Source of the DNA: an uncultured Coriobacteriales bacterium | GTDB lineage: Bacteria; Actinomycetota; Coriobacteriia; Coriobacteriales; UMGS124 | Assembly: GCA_902464015.1 (NCBI GenBank) | Contig: CABQHM010000022.1 | Location: 1 to 50,650 of the forward strand | Reading direction: 5' to 3' | Length of the DNA: 50,650 bases | Part shown: positions 25,568 to 33,797 of the stretch, in pieces | Layout of the letters: each line of letters begins with the position of its first letter | Numbering within the stretch: position 1 is the stretch's first letter | Translations under genes and position numbers: made by a program | Notes under the pieces: generated by a model | Seen by the model: only the letters and a program-made list of their open reading frames with translations | What the model was told of the DNA's origin: nothing | Databases searched by the model: none

Positions 25568-27157
25568 TTAGAAGTCTTCCTCGACGGTCCCCATGATGGA
25601 TTGGACGGCGACCATGCCGCCGGCGGCCGCGCGGCCGACCGAGAAGCCGCCGAAGCGGGCGGGGTAATCGGGACCGAACATGCCGCCGGACGCGTTGCCT
25701 GCGGCATAGAGGCCGGGGATGATGTCCCCATCCTCATTCAAGACGCGCATCTCGTCGTCCACCAGCAGGCCGGCGTCCGTGCAGTTGATGCCGTTGACGT
25801 AGTGGAAGGCGTAGAACGGGGCGTCCTTGATGCCGGCGAGTTGCAGGTACTTGGCATCCATAAAGAAGTCCTCGTCATAGCCCGCGTCCACAAAGCCGTT
25901 GAAGCGGTCCACGGCCTCCTTTACCTTATCGGGATCCAGGCCGATGAGGCCGGCCAGCTCTTCGATGGTGTCGGCCTTAAAGCCGGTGCCGGCCTCGAGG
26001 GAGGCGTTGAGGTCGTCCTCGCTCGGCGGGAACGCCGGGTAAAACGCGCGGACATATTCGCCCCCGTGTTCAAGCAGGTGGCTGTCGATGATCTGCCAGC
26101 ACTCGTGGCCCGGCTGGTCGCGAATGGAGTTGGTCACAAACTCGAACCACTGGTTTTCGTTCATGAAGCGTTCGGACTTGGAGTTCAACGTCAACCACGG
26201 GGCACCCTTGAAGCACGAGTTTCCGGCAACGTCGAGATGCAGCTGTGTGTTGGCGGGCGTGTGCTCGATGGCGGCACCAACCCAGATGCCCATCTTTGTG
26301 GCGTCGCCGTCAAGGCCGTTCCTGGGGTTGAAGTGCGCAAGGCCTAGGCCCTGCGGGTTGTAGCACTGGAGCATCTCGTCGTTGTCGATGATGTCGCCGG
26401 TGCATAGGATGACGCCCTCGTGAGCGTTTACCTTTACGTACTCGCCGGAAGCCTTTTGAGCGATGACGCCAGTGACTCGGCCAGAATCGTCCTGAACAAG
26501 TTGTGTCGCGGGCGTCTCATACAGGATGGTGCCGCCGTTGTCGACCGCCCAGTTGCACATCCATTCGCCCACGATGCCAATCCCGCTCTTTGTGCTCTCC
26601 CAGCCATCGATGGACCAGGATGTGCCCAGGTGGTTGCCGTCAAGCGGGATGAATGAGAGATGAGCGCCTGGCACGTTGTCGGCAACCCACTCGACCGCAG
26701 GGCCCGACTTGAAGACCATGCGACGAATAAGCTTGTGGTTCGCCCTGCCGTACGTTGCGTCGACAAGCTCCTGCATGACGGCTGCATAGTCGAAGCCGCC
26801 CTCAAGCCCCCATTCCTCGGGGTCCGATGTGTTAAAGACCCCGCACCCGCCGCCGCCATTGTGCATGCACTCGAGCTTCTGCAGGGCGACAACCGTAAAG
26901 CCCTTCTGCATGGCGTAGTACATGGCCAGGGGGCCCGCCACGCCGAGGCCTGCCACGCAAATGTCGCAGTCGTATGTTTCTGTAATCTGGTCATCCGTGG
27001 GGAGTTCGGGCTTGATGTCCCAACTCCAGTGGACGCCCTCGGGAAGAGCCGATTCTTCTGCGGCACTTGCTATACCGGTGGACGTCATACTTACCAAGGC
27101 GGCTGTGCCGGCGGCAATGCCGGCCTCGGTCAGGAAATTCCTACGCGTTAGTTCCAT
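25568..27157 (-). CDS. Tat-exported FAD-dependent reductase
   Basis: The product has 529 residues; the start at 27157 has AAGGAGGA. The Tat signal is LTRRNFLTEAG (3-13), ending near IASAAEE. The FAD motif is DICVAGLGVAGPLAM at about 65-79. A GGGGCGVF turn follows where relatives have GG(T/N)S. The C-terminus is DIIPGLYAAGNASGGMFG and a short Gly/Ala tail. The 30-residue acidic spacer between signal and FAD domain resembles the proteins at 10302 and 35408, forming a subgroup. It is divergent from the luxR gene at 27471, the likely regulator. Confidence 0.9.
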   Translation of the reverse strand: MELTRRNFLTEAGIAAGTAALVSMTSTGIASAAEESALPEGVHWSWDIKPELPTDDQITETYDCDICVAGLGVAGPLAMYYAMQKGFTVVALQKLECMHNGGGGCGVFNTSDPEEWGLEGGFDYAAVMQELVDATYGRANHKLIRRMVFKSGPAVEWVADNVPGAHLSFIPLDGNHLGTSWSIDGWESTKSGIGIVGEWMCNWAVDNGGTILYETPATQLVQDDSGRVTGVIAQKASGEYVKVNAHEGVILCTGDIIDNDEMLQCYNPQGLGLAHFNPRNGLDGDATKMGIWVGAAIEHTPANTQLHLDVAGNSCFKGAPWLTLNSKSERFMNENQWFEFVTNSIRDQPGHECWQIIDSHLLEHGGEYVRAFYPAFPPSEDDLNASLEAGTGFKADTIEELAGLIGLDPDKVKEAVDRFNGFVDAGYDEDFFMDAKYLQLAGIKDAPFYAFHYVNGINCTDAGLLVDDEMRVLNEDGDIIPGLYAAGNASGGMFGPDYPARFGGFSVGRAAAGGMVAVQSIMGTVEEDF

Positions 27158-27287
27158 GTCTCCTCCTTGTGCCACGGCTTGTTGAAACCTGCGCATATCT
27201 ACACGGCGAGGCCGTGCGAGTCTGCGCCCGAACAGGTCGAATCCTAGGCGCTGCGCGACACCCGGCAATCATTCAATCTCTTCTCAA

Positions 27288-27382
27288 ACAAGGGGATTCT
27301 TTGGAAGAGCCTACCCTAAAGGGCTTAAAAACAAGGGTAATACGGAGGCCTTGCCTGGTAGATCAGATGTTTTTGCCCTTGT
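27288..27382. promoter_or_regulatory. Three ACAAGGG boxes in a divergent intergenic region
   Basis: ACAAGGG occurs at 27288-27294 and 27331-27337, and inverted (CCCTTGT) at 27376-27382, with spacings of 43 and 45 bases. This is a weak candidate operator set for the LuxR protein encoded at 27471. Confidence 0.3.
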
Positions 27383-27470
27383 CGTCTTCGGAGGAAAGGT
27401 AAGATACCGCTTGGGTCATGCTCGCAGGCAACACTTGTCGATATATGCATTGCATTGTGGGAGGATCGGT

Positions 27471-28940
27471 ATGAGAGCGATTGGGCCACGCTTGGCACAG
27501 GCGATTGGAAATCTGACTGTGCCTGCAAGTTGCCTTGGCATTGGGCTGGTGTCCGTTTTGACCGAATTGAGCTATATCGATCCGCCGTACACTTACTACT
27601 GCAACCCGACGGTTCTATTTTTCCTGTATGACATGGCGACCGTGGCGCTCGCGTCAGCCATTGCTCTGCACGCGCGTCTCGGCAAGGCGCCCCGTATGCT
27701 CGTCTCGGACAATAAAAACCTGACGGTTGCCTGCGGGTTAATAGTCCTCTCAATCTGCCTAAACTATGGTTCGCAGGACCTTGGGCTGGAAGCGGTTGCG
27801 CCTTATGCCGTTGCCGCAATTGTCGGGGGCCTTGGCATAGCGCTTCTTTTTGTCATGTGGTTTGAAGTCGTGAGCCACCTAAGCCCGGTACAGCTCACAT
27901 TTTGCTATGCCGTCGCCGCGATTGGCCGCGTGTCCCTCATTTGGTTTTGCGATGGCATGGCATTCGATAGGGCATGGGCGTTCCTTTGCGTCGCCGCGGT
28001 TTGCTCGGTTCTCCTGCTGGCAGGTTCCCGGCAGGCGGTATTGACGGGTGCTACCATGGTTGGGGGACTGACGGGGGTTGCTGACAAAGCCGACCCACGA
28101 GAGGAGCTGTGCCGCTTCCCACTGCGGCCCCTCATGGTCGTCTTGATGGGGACGCTGCTTCTCTCGTTTGTCCTTCGTTCGACAGGCAACATCTGGGGAA
28201 CAAACGGAAACCCGGGTGTGATTATCGCCAGCATCGGCGTTGCGCTCATCCTCATAAGAAAAGGCGAATCATTTGAGTTCAGGCGCCTCTGGCAGGCGGC
28301 CCTGATTTCTATGGCGTTGGGCGTTCTCCTGTTTGTCTCTTTGGGCGGGGGCGGCCCTCTCATGGTGGCGGGCGTGCTCGTGTCCATGGCATACGAGCTA
28401 TGCCTCATGTTGACTTATGCGATATTGGGAGACTTGGTTTACCGGAGCTTCTACAACTCGACGTTTCTCTTTGCGGTTGAGCTGGCTGTCGCCCTTACCG
28501 CCGGCCACCTGGGGAATGGCCTCGCGATATGCCTTGGGGCCGGCTCGGCCGAAAGCTCCGTCGTCATGTTCGTCGGGGTGGCTTGCGTTCTCGGCACCTT
28601 GTTCAGTGCCGCCTGCATCCTGGCGTTTTCGAAAAGAAGCGTGCAGGAGACCTGGGGTGCCATCGTCAAGACGCCCCTTTCGCAGGACTTCGACCTCCTT
28701 TTCGAGAAAACGCGGCTCGGTCTGCGCTGCCACGAGTTGGCGCAGGAGGCGAGCTTGAGCAGGCGCGAAGAAGAGGTGCTGCTGTTGCTCGCGCAACGCA
28801 AAAGGCCCGCGGCAATAGCCGGGCAACTGGGTATCGAGGCCTCGACGGTTGCCACGCATCGCAAGCATGTCTATCAAAAGCTCGGCGTCCATTCGATTAG
28901 GCAGCTGCAGGAACGTATCGGGTCGAGCTTGCAGGGCTGA
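27471..28940 (+). CDS. LuxR-family membrane-embedded transcription regulator
   Basis: The product has 489 residues; the ATG at 27471 follows GGGAGGA. About 12 hydrophobic segments are followed by a LuxR HTH near 422-485 (ASLSRREEEVLLLLAQRKRP, LGIEASTVATHRKHVYQKLG). A charged linker (SKRSVQETWGAIVKTPLSQD) connects them. It is divergent from the flavoprotein gene 25568-27157 and presumably senses that enzyme's substrate through its membrane part. Confidence 0.9.
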   Translation: MRAIGPRLAQAIGNLTVPASCLGIGLVSVLTELSYIDPPYTYYCNPTVLFFLYDMATVALASAIALHARLGKAPRMLVSDNKNLTVACGLIVLSICLNYGSQDLGLEAVAPYAVAAIVGGLGIALLFVMWFEVVSHLSPVQLTFCYAVAAIGRVSLIWFCDGMAFDRAWAFLCVAAVCSVLLLAGSRQAVLTGATMVGGLTGVADKADPREELCRFPLRPLMVVLMGTLLLSFVLRSTGNIWGTNGNPGVIIASIGVALILIRKGESFEFRRLWQAALISMALGVLLFVSLGGGGPLMVAGVLVSMAYELCLMLTYAILGDLVYRSFYNSTFLFAVELAVALTAGHLGNGLAICLGAGSAESSVVMFVGVACVLGTLFSAACILAFSKRSVQETWGAIVKTPLSQDFDLLFEKTRLGLRCHELAQEASLSRREEEVLLLLAQRKRPAAIAGQLGIEASTVATHRKHVYQKLGVHSIRQLQERIGSSLQG

Positions 28941-28941
28941 G

Positions 28942-28980
28942 GCTCCTGCCGTCCCGCGACTTGCGCGCGGCAGGAGCGTT
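28942..28980 (+). terminator. Terminator after luxR
   Basis: GCTCCTGCCG (28942-28951) and CGGCAGGAGC (28967-28976) form a perfect 10-bp stem followed by GTTTG. Confidence 0.7.
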
Positions 28981-29028
28981 TGCCGGGAGCGCGGCCCGAT
29001 TGCCCGCCTGCGTATCCCCCGCGCTGAT

Positions 29029-29931
29029 TCATCCCACCAGGGCCGCGGATATCCTTTCGGCAAGCTCGCGCACGCGCGGGTCCGGCCCGTCGTCGCGAAA
29101 CACCAGCCAACAGGGGCTCAGCAGGGGTCTGCCGTCCAGCGTGGTGCGTATGACAATATCGTCGCGGCACTTGTATGACGCGCGGACGCTTTCTAGCGAG
29201 CAGATGTGCAGCGTGTCGCCAAGGTCTGCCCGGGCGACCTCTGCCGGGCTGCTTAGGCCCCTGAGAAGAAACGACAGCCGCGCGCCGGAGCCGACCGCAT
29301 GGTTGACCACTTGTCTCCAGTCCTCGAAGAAGGCAAGGCCCGATATGGTCACCGTCGCCCCGTCGAGGTCTGTGCTTGTCAGTTCGGTTATGCCGGCAAG
29401 CGGGTTGCTCGATGCCATGGCGATTGCAAGCTGGGCGGTGCCAGCCGGCAGCACGCCGTAAGCGTGCCCGGGGTCGAGTTCGGTCAGGCGGCGCATGGGG
29501 TCGACCGCTTGGGTGATTTCGATATCCACGGTACCGCCGACAAGCGCCTCGAGGAAGGGCGTGTTGAAGCCTGTGGCCACAAATTCGAATGGGGGCTCCT
29601 CGATGCGCGCGATTGCTTCGAACGCGCTGGTGCCAGTCGGGATTTCTGCCATGCGGATTGACGGCGGCGTATGTGCTTGGGCGAGGCATTCGGAGCGGCC
29701 CGCCCCGTAGGCGTCGACGATGGTCTGCGCGCATTCAGGGAAGGTAGTCCCCGCCGGCGTGAGCGCAAAGGTCTGCCGTGCTCGGTCGATAACCTCGAAG
29801 CCCAGCTCCCGCTCCATGGCGGCGATGTGGCTGCTCAGGTTGGATTGCGACGTGTAGAGCTGGCGGGCGGCGCGGCTGAAACCGCGCAGGCGAGCGATGG
29901 TGAGATACTCTTTCAGCACTTCTATCTTCAC
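29029..29931 (-). CDS. LysR-family transcription regulator
   Basis: The product has 300 residues from a GTG at 29931, chosen because GGAGGGGG lies at proper distance and the protein then opens with the normal LysR helix (VKIEVLKEYLTIARL). The HTH is GFSRAARQLYTSQSNLSSHI, then AAMERELGFEVIDRARQ. The effector domain has EFVATGFNTPFLEALVGGTV and IEITQAVD. It is divergent from the flavoprotein gene at 30173 across 241 bases holding several CGATG half-sites, so it probably controls that gene. Confidence 0.88.
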   Translation of the reverse strand: MKIEVLKEYLTIARLRGFSRAARQLYTSQSNLSSHIAAMERELGFEVIDRARQTFALTPAGTTFPECAQTIVDAYGAGRSECLAQAHTPPSIRMAEIPTGTSAFEAIARIEEPPFEFVATGFNTPFLEALVGGTVDIEITQAVDPMRRLTELDPGHAYGVLPAGTAQLAIAMASSNPLAGITELTSTDLDGATVTISGLAFFEDWRQVVNHAVGSGARLSFLLRGLSSPAEVARADLGDTLHICSLESVRASYKCRDDIVIRTTLDGRPLLSPCWLVFRDDGPDPRVRELAERISAALVG

Positions 29932-30002
29932 GGCACCCGTCCCCCTCCGACACCCGGCCTTCCAAGCATGCGTTTCCCGCTGCCCTTTGTCAATCGGTTT
30001 TC

Positions 30003-30083
30003 CCGATGCCACTCATCGGATTTCACGATGGGGCGATTCGAACGTGCCTTCCCGTGGGGAAAGGTGCGATTTGGCCCATCGTG
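30003..30083. promoter_or_regulatory. LysR-type half-sites in a divergent promoter region
   Basis: CCGATG-N5-CATCGG (30003-30019) is a dyad of LysR-box size. CACGATGGG (30024-30032) and CCCATCGTG (30075-30083) are exact inverted copies 51 bases apart. All share GATG/CATC cores. Confidence 0.5.
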
Positions 30084-30172
30084 ACCACGCGGGCTATTGT
30101 CTCCCTGGGCCAGAGATCAGCCCGGCCCGCCCAAACAATCCTGTCGGTATTGTTTCAGTAAGGGGGAACTTC

Positions 30173-31775
30173 ATGGAGATGAATCGTCGAGACTTTTTGA
30201 GTGCATCCGCCGTGGTGGGGACGGGGGGTTGTCGGTTGCGCCGCCCTTGCAGGCAACGCGACACGACCGGCCGCAGCCGCGGAGGCGACGTGGGACAAAG
30301 AGGCCGACGTCGTGGTCGTGGGTTCTGGCACGGCGGCCTTCGCGGCCGTCTCGGCCATGAGCCTGGGGGCCGAATCCGTCATCGTGCTCGAGAAAAGCGG
30401 CGTGTGGGGCGGCACGAGTGCGATGTCCGGCTGCGGCATGTGGGTGCCGGGTGCCTACTGTCAGGCCGAGGCAGGCGTGGAGGACGACCTGGACGAGGCT
30501 TACGCCTACATACTCAAGACGGCGGCGGGGCGCGCGGACGAGAGGGTCGCGCGTGCCTATATAGACAACGCGCCCAAGTTCCTCGAGTGGACGCGCGACG
30601 CGTACGGATGGGACTGGTACTGCGGGCCCAACGGCGGCGACTACTTCGAGAGCTACGAGGGTGCGCTCGACGGCGGGCGCACGGTGTTCGTCAAATTCGA
30701 CGAAGGCAACGTCTGGAGCCACATCGAGCAAATAGCCGCCGACCAAGGGGTCGAGGTGCTCCTCGAGACGCCCGCCGTGTCCCTGGTGAGAGACGAGGCC
30801 GGCGGCGTCGCGGGAGTTCTCGCGCATGACAAGGACGGCGCCGAACTGCGCATCCACGCCAAGAAGGGCGTCATTCTGGGCACGGGAGGCTTCGACCACA
30901 ACCAGGCGATGATCTGGGCGTTCATGCCCGCCCGCCCGTATGTCACGAACGCTGCCGCCGGCAACACGGGGGACGGCCACTTCATGGGGATGGCGCTCGG
31001 CGCGGACGTCAGCCACATGGACACCAACTGGGGCCTGTCCTGCCTGAACGACGCGGCGGCATTCGACCCGGACGCAGGCGTCGTGTCCAGCTTCGCCGGC
31101 AACGACTGGTTCCACTACCGCACAAAGCCCAACGCCATCGTCGTGAACAAATATGGCAAGCGATTCGGCAACGAGTCCAGCGTCTACGCCATATTCAACC
31201 GCGCGTTCGAGGAGTGGGACACCGGCTTGCAGGAGTATCGCAACCTCCCGGCCTACCTCATCGTGGACTCCGAGTTCATGCAGTACTTCTCGCTTTCCTG
31301 GGACGGCTCGGTCCCGGAGTACGTCAAGCAGGCGGACACGCTGGAGGAGCTGGCCGAGGCGCTGGGAATCGACGCGGACGGCCTTCTCGCCGAGGTCGAG
31401 CAGTTCAACGCGAACGCCGAGCTGGGGCTCGACCCGGCGTGGCACCGCGGCGAAGGCGGCTACGACCGCGCAACGTCGGCCGACGCGGTCTTCGGGCGCA
31501 GCCTCCCGAGCATGTCGCTCGGGCCCATCGCAACCCCGCCGTTCTACGGGGCGCTGTACGTCCCCGGCACCTGCGGCACGAGCGGCGGCCTGCGCATCGA
31601 CGAGAATGCGCAGGCCGTGAACGTGTGGGGAGAGGCCATCCCCGGGCTCTACGCCGTGGGCAACTGCTCGGCCGGCGTGTCGGGCGGCGCGTATTGCGGC
31701 GGCGGCATGACCGTCGGCGCTGGGTCGGTCATGGCATGGGTCGCCGTGCGACACATTCTGGGAATTCAAGAATAG
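30173..31775 (+). CDS. Tat-exported FAD-dependent reductase with a frameshift in the signal peptide
   Basis: Translation should start at the ATG at 30173 (AGGGGG in front), giving a Tat signal MEMNRRDFLSASAVVGTG. The FAD domain and the rest, however, lie in the next frame. The break is at a run of six G (30223-30228); with five G the reading is seamless (VVGCAALAGNATRPAAAAEA) and the protein has about 533 residues. The mature part has VVVVGSGTAAFAAVSA, GGTSAMSGCG, and the C-terminal block AIPGLYAVGNCSAGVSGGAY. Either a real phase-variable or inactivating tract, or a sequence error. The LysR gene lies divergently upstream. A GTG at 30201 could start a signal-less form. Confidence 0.8.
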
Positions 31776-31820
31776 GTACGGGCACACGGCCATCGGGCCC
31801 TTGAGTCCCTGCGCATCGAG

Positions 31821-31994
31821 GCCGCCCGGGTTCTTGTGGGCCATGCGACTGAAACCGCAACCGCAGCGAAAAGGTTGCGTTGACGCCGGCCTGGCGCCGG
31901 GGGCTCGGTGGTATGTGTAACCAAAGTCTTGCCTGGCTACAAGCCGCGCATTACCAAAGTGGCGCGCCGAGTGAGTCGATCTCACTCGGCGCGC
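31821..31994. repeat. Dispersed structured repeat, copy A
   Basis: About 174 bases that recur at 37136-37311 with roughly 80 percent identity by eye. Internal stems keep pairing through paired base changes: the end hairpin GTGAG/CTCAC here is GTGGG/CCCAC in the other copy. The loop AAGTCTTGCC (31924-31933) is unchanged. It is just after the flavoprotein gene. Function unknown; see findings. Confidence 0.7.
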
Positions 31995-31999
31995 TTTTT
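31962..31999 (+). terminator. Strong terminator at the end of repeat copy A
   Basis: GCGCGCCGAGTGAG (31962-31975) and CTCACTCGGCGCGC (31981-31994) form a perfect 14-bp stem followed by TTTTT. Confidence 0.85.
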
Positions 32000-32018
32000 A
32001 AGGCAACGCTGAACAAAT
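31998..32018. mobile_element. IS-end-like sequence
   Basis: TTAAGGCAACGCTGAACAAAT matches the reverse complement of 36-56 at 19 of 21 bases. It abuts the terminator and is probably a solo terminal inverted repeat; no transposase is next to it. Confidence 0.45.
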
Positions 32019-32076
32019 GCTCCCGTAGGCCCGGCCCGGTGCGCACCGTAGTGTGAACGGGCGCGCACAATAACGA

Positions 32077-32118
32077 GAACGCCGGTGCGCACCCCGATGG
32101 TACGGCCGGCGTTCTTTC
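32077..32118 (+). terminator. Rho-independent terminator-like hairpin
   Basis: GAACGCCGG (32077-32085) and CCGGCGTTC (32106-32114) are followed by TTTCG. It isolates the small gene pair that follows from upstream transcription. Confidence 0.6.
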
Positions 32119-32220
32119 GCGTGCATAATCACTATGGGTTGTTTTGACCCATAGGAAAGACCGGATTTGACCTTGTGACCGCCATTCTGTATACTTTCGT
32201 GTTACGAGAAAGGACAAACA

Positions 32221-32490
32221 ATGATGCCACCGGAGATACATCCGAACGCGCTAAAGCACCTGACGCGCGACGAGGTGCTGTCCGCATGGGGAAACGTTGT
32301 GAAGAGTATCCAGCGTGCCAGCGATGACGAGCCGCCGCGATGGCTCTGCATAGGATGGCTCCCGGACGGCAGGTCGGTCGAGTTGATAGCGGTCGAGACG
32401 ATTTTCGGTTGGCTCATCATCCATGCCATGTCCCCGGTACAGCCGAAATTCGCGAAGGAAATCGCCCAGACGGAAAGGAGAGCGCGATGA
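32221..32490 (+). CDS. Small protein, probable toxin of a toxin-antitoxin pair
   Basis: The product has 89 residues. Its layout (HPNALKHLTRDEVLSAWGNV, then a strand-rich part WLCIGWLPDGRSVELIAVET, then a basic tail) is reminiscent of BrnT/RelE-fold small toxins, though I cannot assign a family firmly. GAGAAAGGAC lies close upstream of tandem ATGs at 32221 and 32224. The stop overlaps the start of a ribbon-helix-helix protein (ATGA), the arrangement of toxin-first type II modules. Confidence 0.6.
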   Translation: MMPPEIHPNALKHLTRDEVLSAWGNVVKSIQRASDDEPPRWLCIGWLPDGRSVELIAVETIFGWLIIHAMSPVQPKFAKEIAQTERRAR

Positions 32491-32765
32491 GCTACATAGC
32501 GGCAAACGGTCAGGAAATCACGGAAGCGATGATTGACAGCTGGTGCGGCGCTTACGAGCGCGGAGAGTTTCCCGAGGGCGAGCGCACCGTCGGCGAGGTC
32601 GTCATGGGGCGCCCCCCTCTGTCGGCAGAGAAGACCGTGACGCTTAACGTGAAAATCCCGGTCGGCATGAAGGCCACTTTGGCGAAGAGGGCAAAGGAAC
32701 ACGGCACGAGCACGAGCGCCTACGTCCGCAGCATCCTCGCAAACGACATTCTGGCGGCATCGTAG
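32487..32765 (+). CDS. Ribbon-helix-helix antitoxin-like DNA-binding protein
   Basis: The product has 92 residues from the ATG at 32487 (AAAGGAG in front, overlapping the previous stop). The C-terminal 45 residues are a ribbon-helix-helix domain (KTVTLNVKIPVGMKATLAKR, then HGTSTSAYVRSILAND). The N-terminal half (YIAANGQEITEAMIDSWCGA, YERGEFPEGERT) would cover the partner toxin. It probably also represses its own promoter. A strong terminator follows directly. Confidence 0.75.
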   Translation: MSYIAANGQEITEAMIDSWCGAYERGEFPEGERTVGEVVMGRPPLSAEKTVTLNVKIPVGMKATLAKRAKEHGTSTSAYVRSILANDILAAS

Positions 32766-32775
32766 CGACAAAAGA

Positions 32776-32812
32776 AAAGCCCCCGAGCTTTGGCCAGCGG
32801 CGGGGGCTTTGC
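32776..32812 (+). terminator. Terminator of the toxin-antitoxin-like pair
   Basis: AAAGCCCCCG (32776-32785) and CGGGGGCTTT (32801-32810) form a perfect 10-bp stem. Confidence 0.8.
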
Positions 32813-32910
32813 AGACGGTTAGACCAGTCCTTTCTACAAGGAGCAGTATACACCATGGACAGCACAGCGACCTCGTAGGCAATGCGGCAAAGCAGCTCAT
32901 GGCCCTCACC

Positions 32911-32965
32911 TCGCGCGCCCGGACCGGCCCCGCGGGGCCGCTCGGGGGACTTGTTCATTGTCTCC
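32911..32965 (-). repeat. Dispersed repeat, copy 3
   Basis: On the minus strand this reads GGAGACAATGAACAAGTCCC followed by the same GC-rich arm as at 6237 and 10031. It ends exactly where the recognisable part of the DUF917 pseudogene begins (32966). Confidence 0.75.
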
Positions 32966-33688
32966 CTAGTAGACGCGGATTCCTGTGGCCGCTCGGTTCC
33001 AACGCTAGGAAACATTCTGACCAGCGTATACAGGCATCCCATCAGCCCGCTCGTGTATGCCTCGCGCAATGGCGAGAGCATCGTTATCGAAACGCCTGAC
33101 CCTCAGGACACTGGCCTGATGGAACTATTGGCCGTAGCATTGTGGTCGGCTATGACAACACTCTCATCGGATATTGCCTGCCACCTCTCACAAAAGCCGA
33201 ATGCAGAGAATGCCTCGTAGCAGGATCACCTTCCAGCTTGCAAGCTACTGGGCGGGCGCTTATCTCCGCCAAAGAAACAGGCACCGACCCAGTCGACGCG
33301 GTATTGAAGACATTTGAGGGTAAAACCCATCTGCCGAGGCACGGTCAACGGCCGCGAGCTTGTGTGCCGCGACGGGTTCGATTTCGGTAAGACATTCATT
33401 ACGACGCCTGCAGGGGAGACGTATACCTTGCTTGTACAGAATGAGAATCTTGCCGCAGTAGGCCCTGACGGCAATCTTGTCCTTACGGCACCAGACTCGG
33501 TAGGAATGATTTGTCTCGAGCGAGGAGAGGGGATTACAAACGACGAGTTGCGCATCGGCATGGAGCTTGCCGTCATTGGTATCAAAGCCGCCGAACCATG
33601 GTATCGCGTCCCGTCTGGATTTGCTTGCTGGGATGAGGTATTTCGCAACGTCGGGCTTGGCAATCATGTAGCGCACGTACCGTTTTAG
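32966..33688 (+). pseudogene. Decayed DUF917 (S-methyl-thiohydantoin desulfurase-like) gene
   Basis: Three consecutive pieces in shifting frames match the family in order: LVDADSCGRSVPTLGN (from 32966), then AECRECLVAGSPSSLQATGR with DPVDAVLKTFEG (about 33142-33310, another frame), then RGTVNGRELVCRDGFDFGKT, QNENLAAVGPDGNLVLTAPD and ELRIGMELAVIGIK (33314-33688, first frame again). The N-terminal third is missing and replaced by repeat copy 3. At least two frameshifts, so it should not make a working enzyme. Confidence 0.7.
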
Positions 33689-33694
33689 TCAAAA

Positions 33695-33731
33695 GGCGAT
33701 GCCCCATTTATGTTATGCGTGGGGCATCGCC
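33695..33731 (-). terminator. Terminator of luxR
   Basis: GGCGATGCCCC (33695-33705) and GGGGCATCGCC (33721-33731) pair perfectly; the minus-strand tail is TTTTGAC. Confidence 0.8.
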
Positions 33732-33797
33732 GGCACATTAGCAACTCTTGCTCCTGAACCCTAATTTCGCGCGTTTCCTCCAACCGACGCCATGATT

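Noticed and set aside
30171..31985. 604-codon minus-strand frame over the flavoprotein and repeat copy A
   Set aside because: It is the antisense of the flavoprotein gene without protein-like pattern or start signal.
32644..33081. Minus-strand frame containing MNKSPERPRGAG
   Set aside because: It is the translation of the REP-like repeat, which also yields similar peptides at 10031-10127; the DNA element explains it better than a gene.
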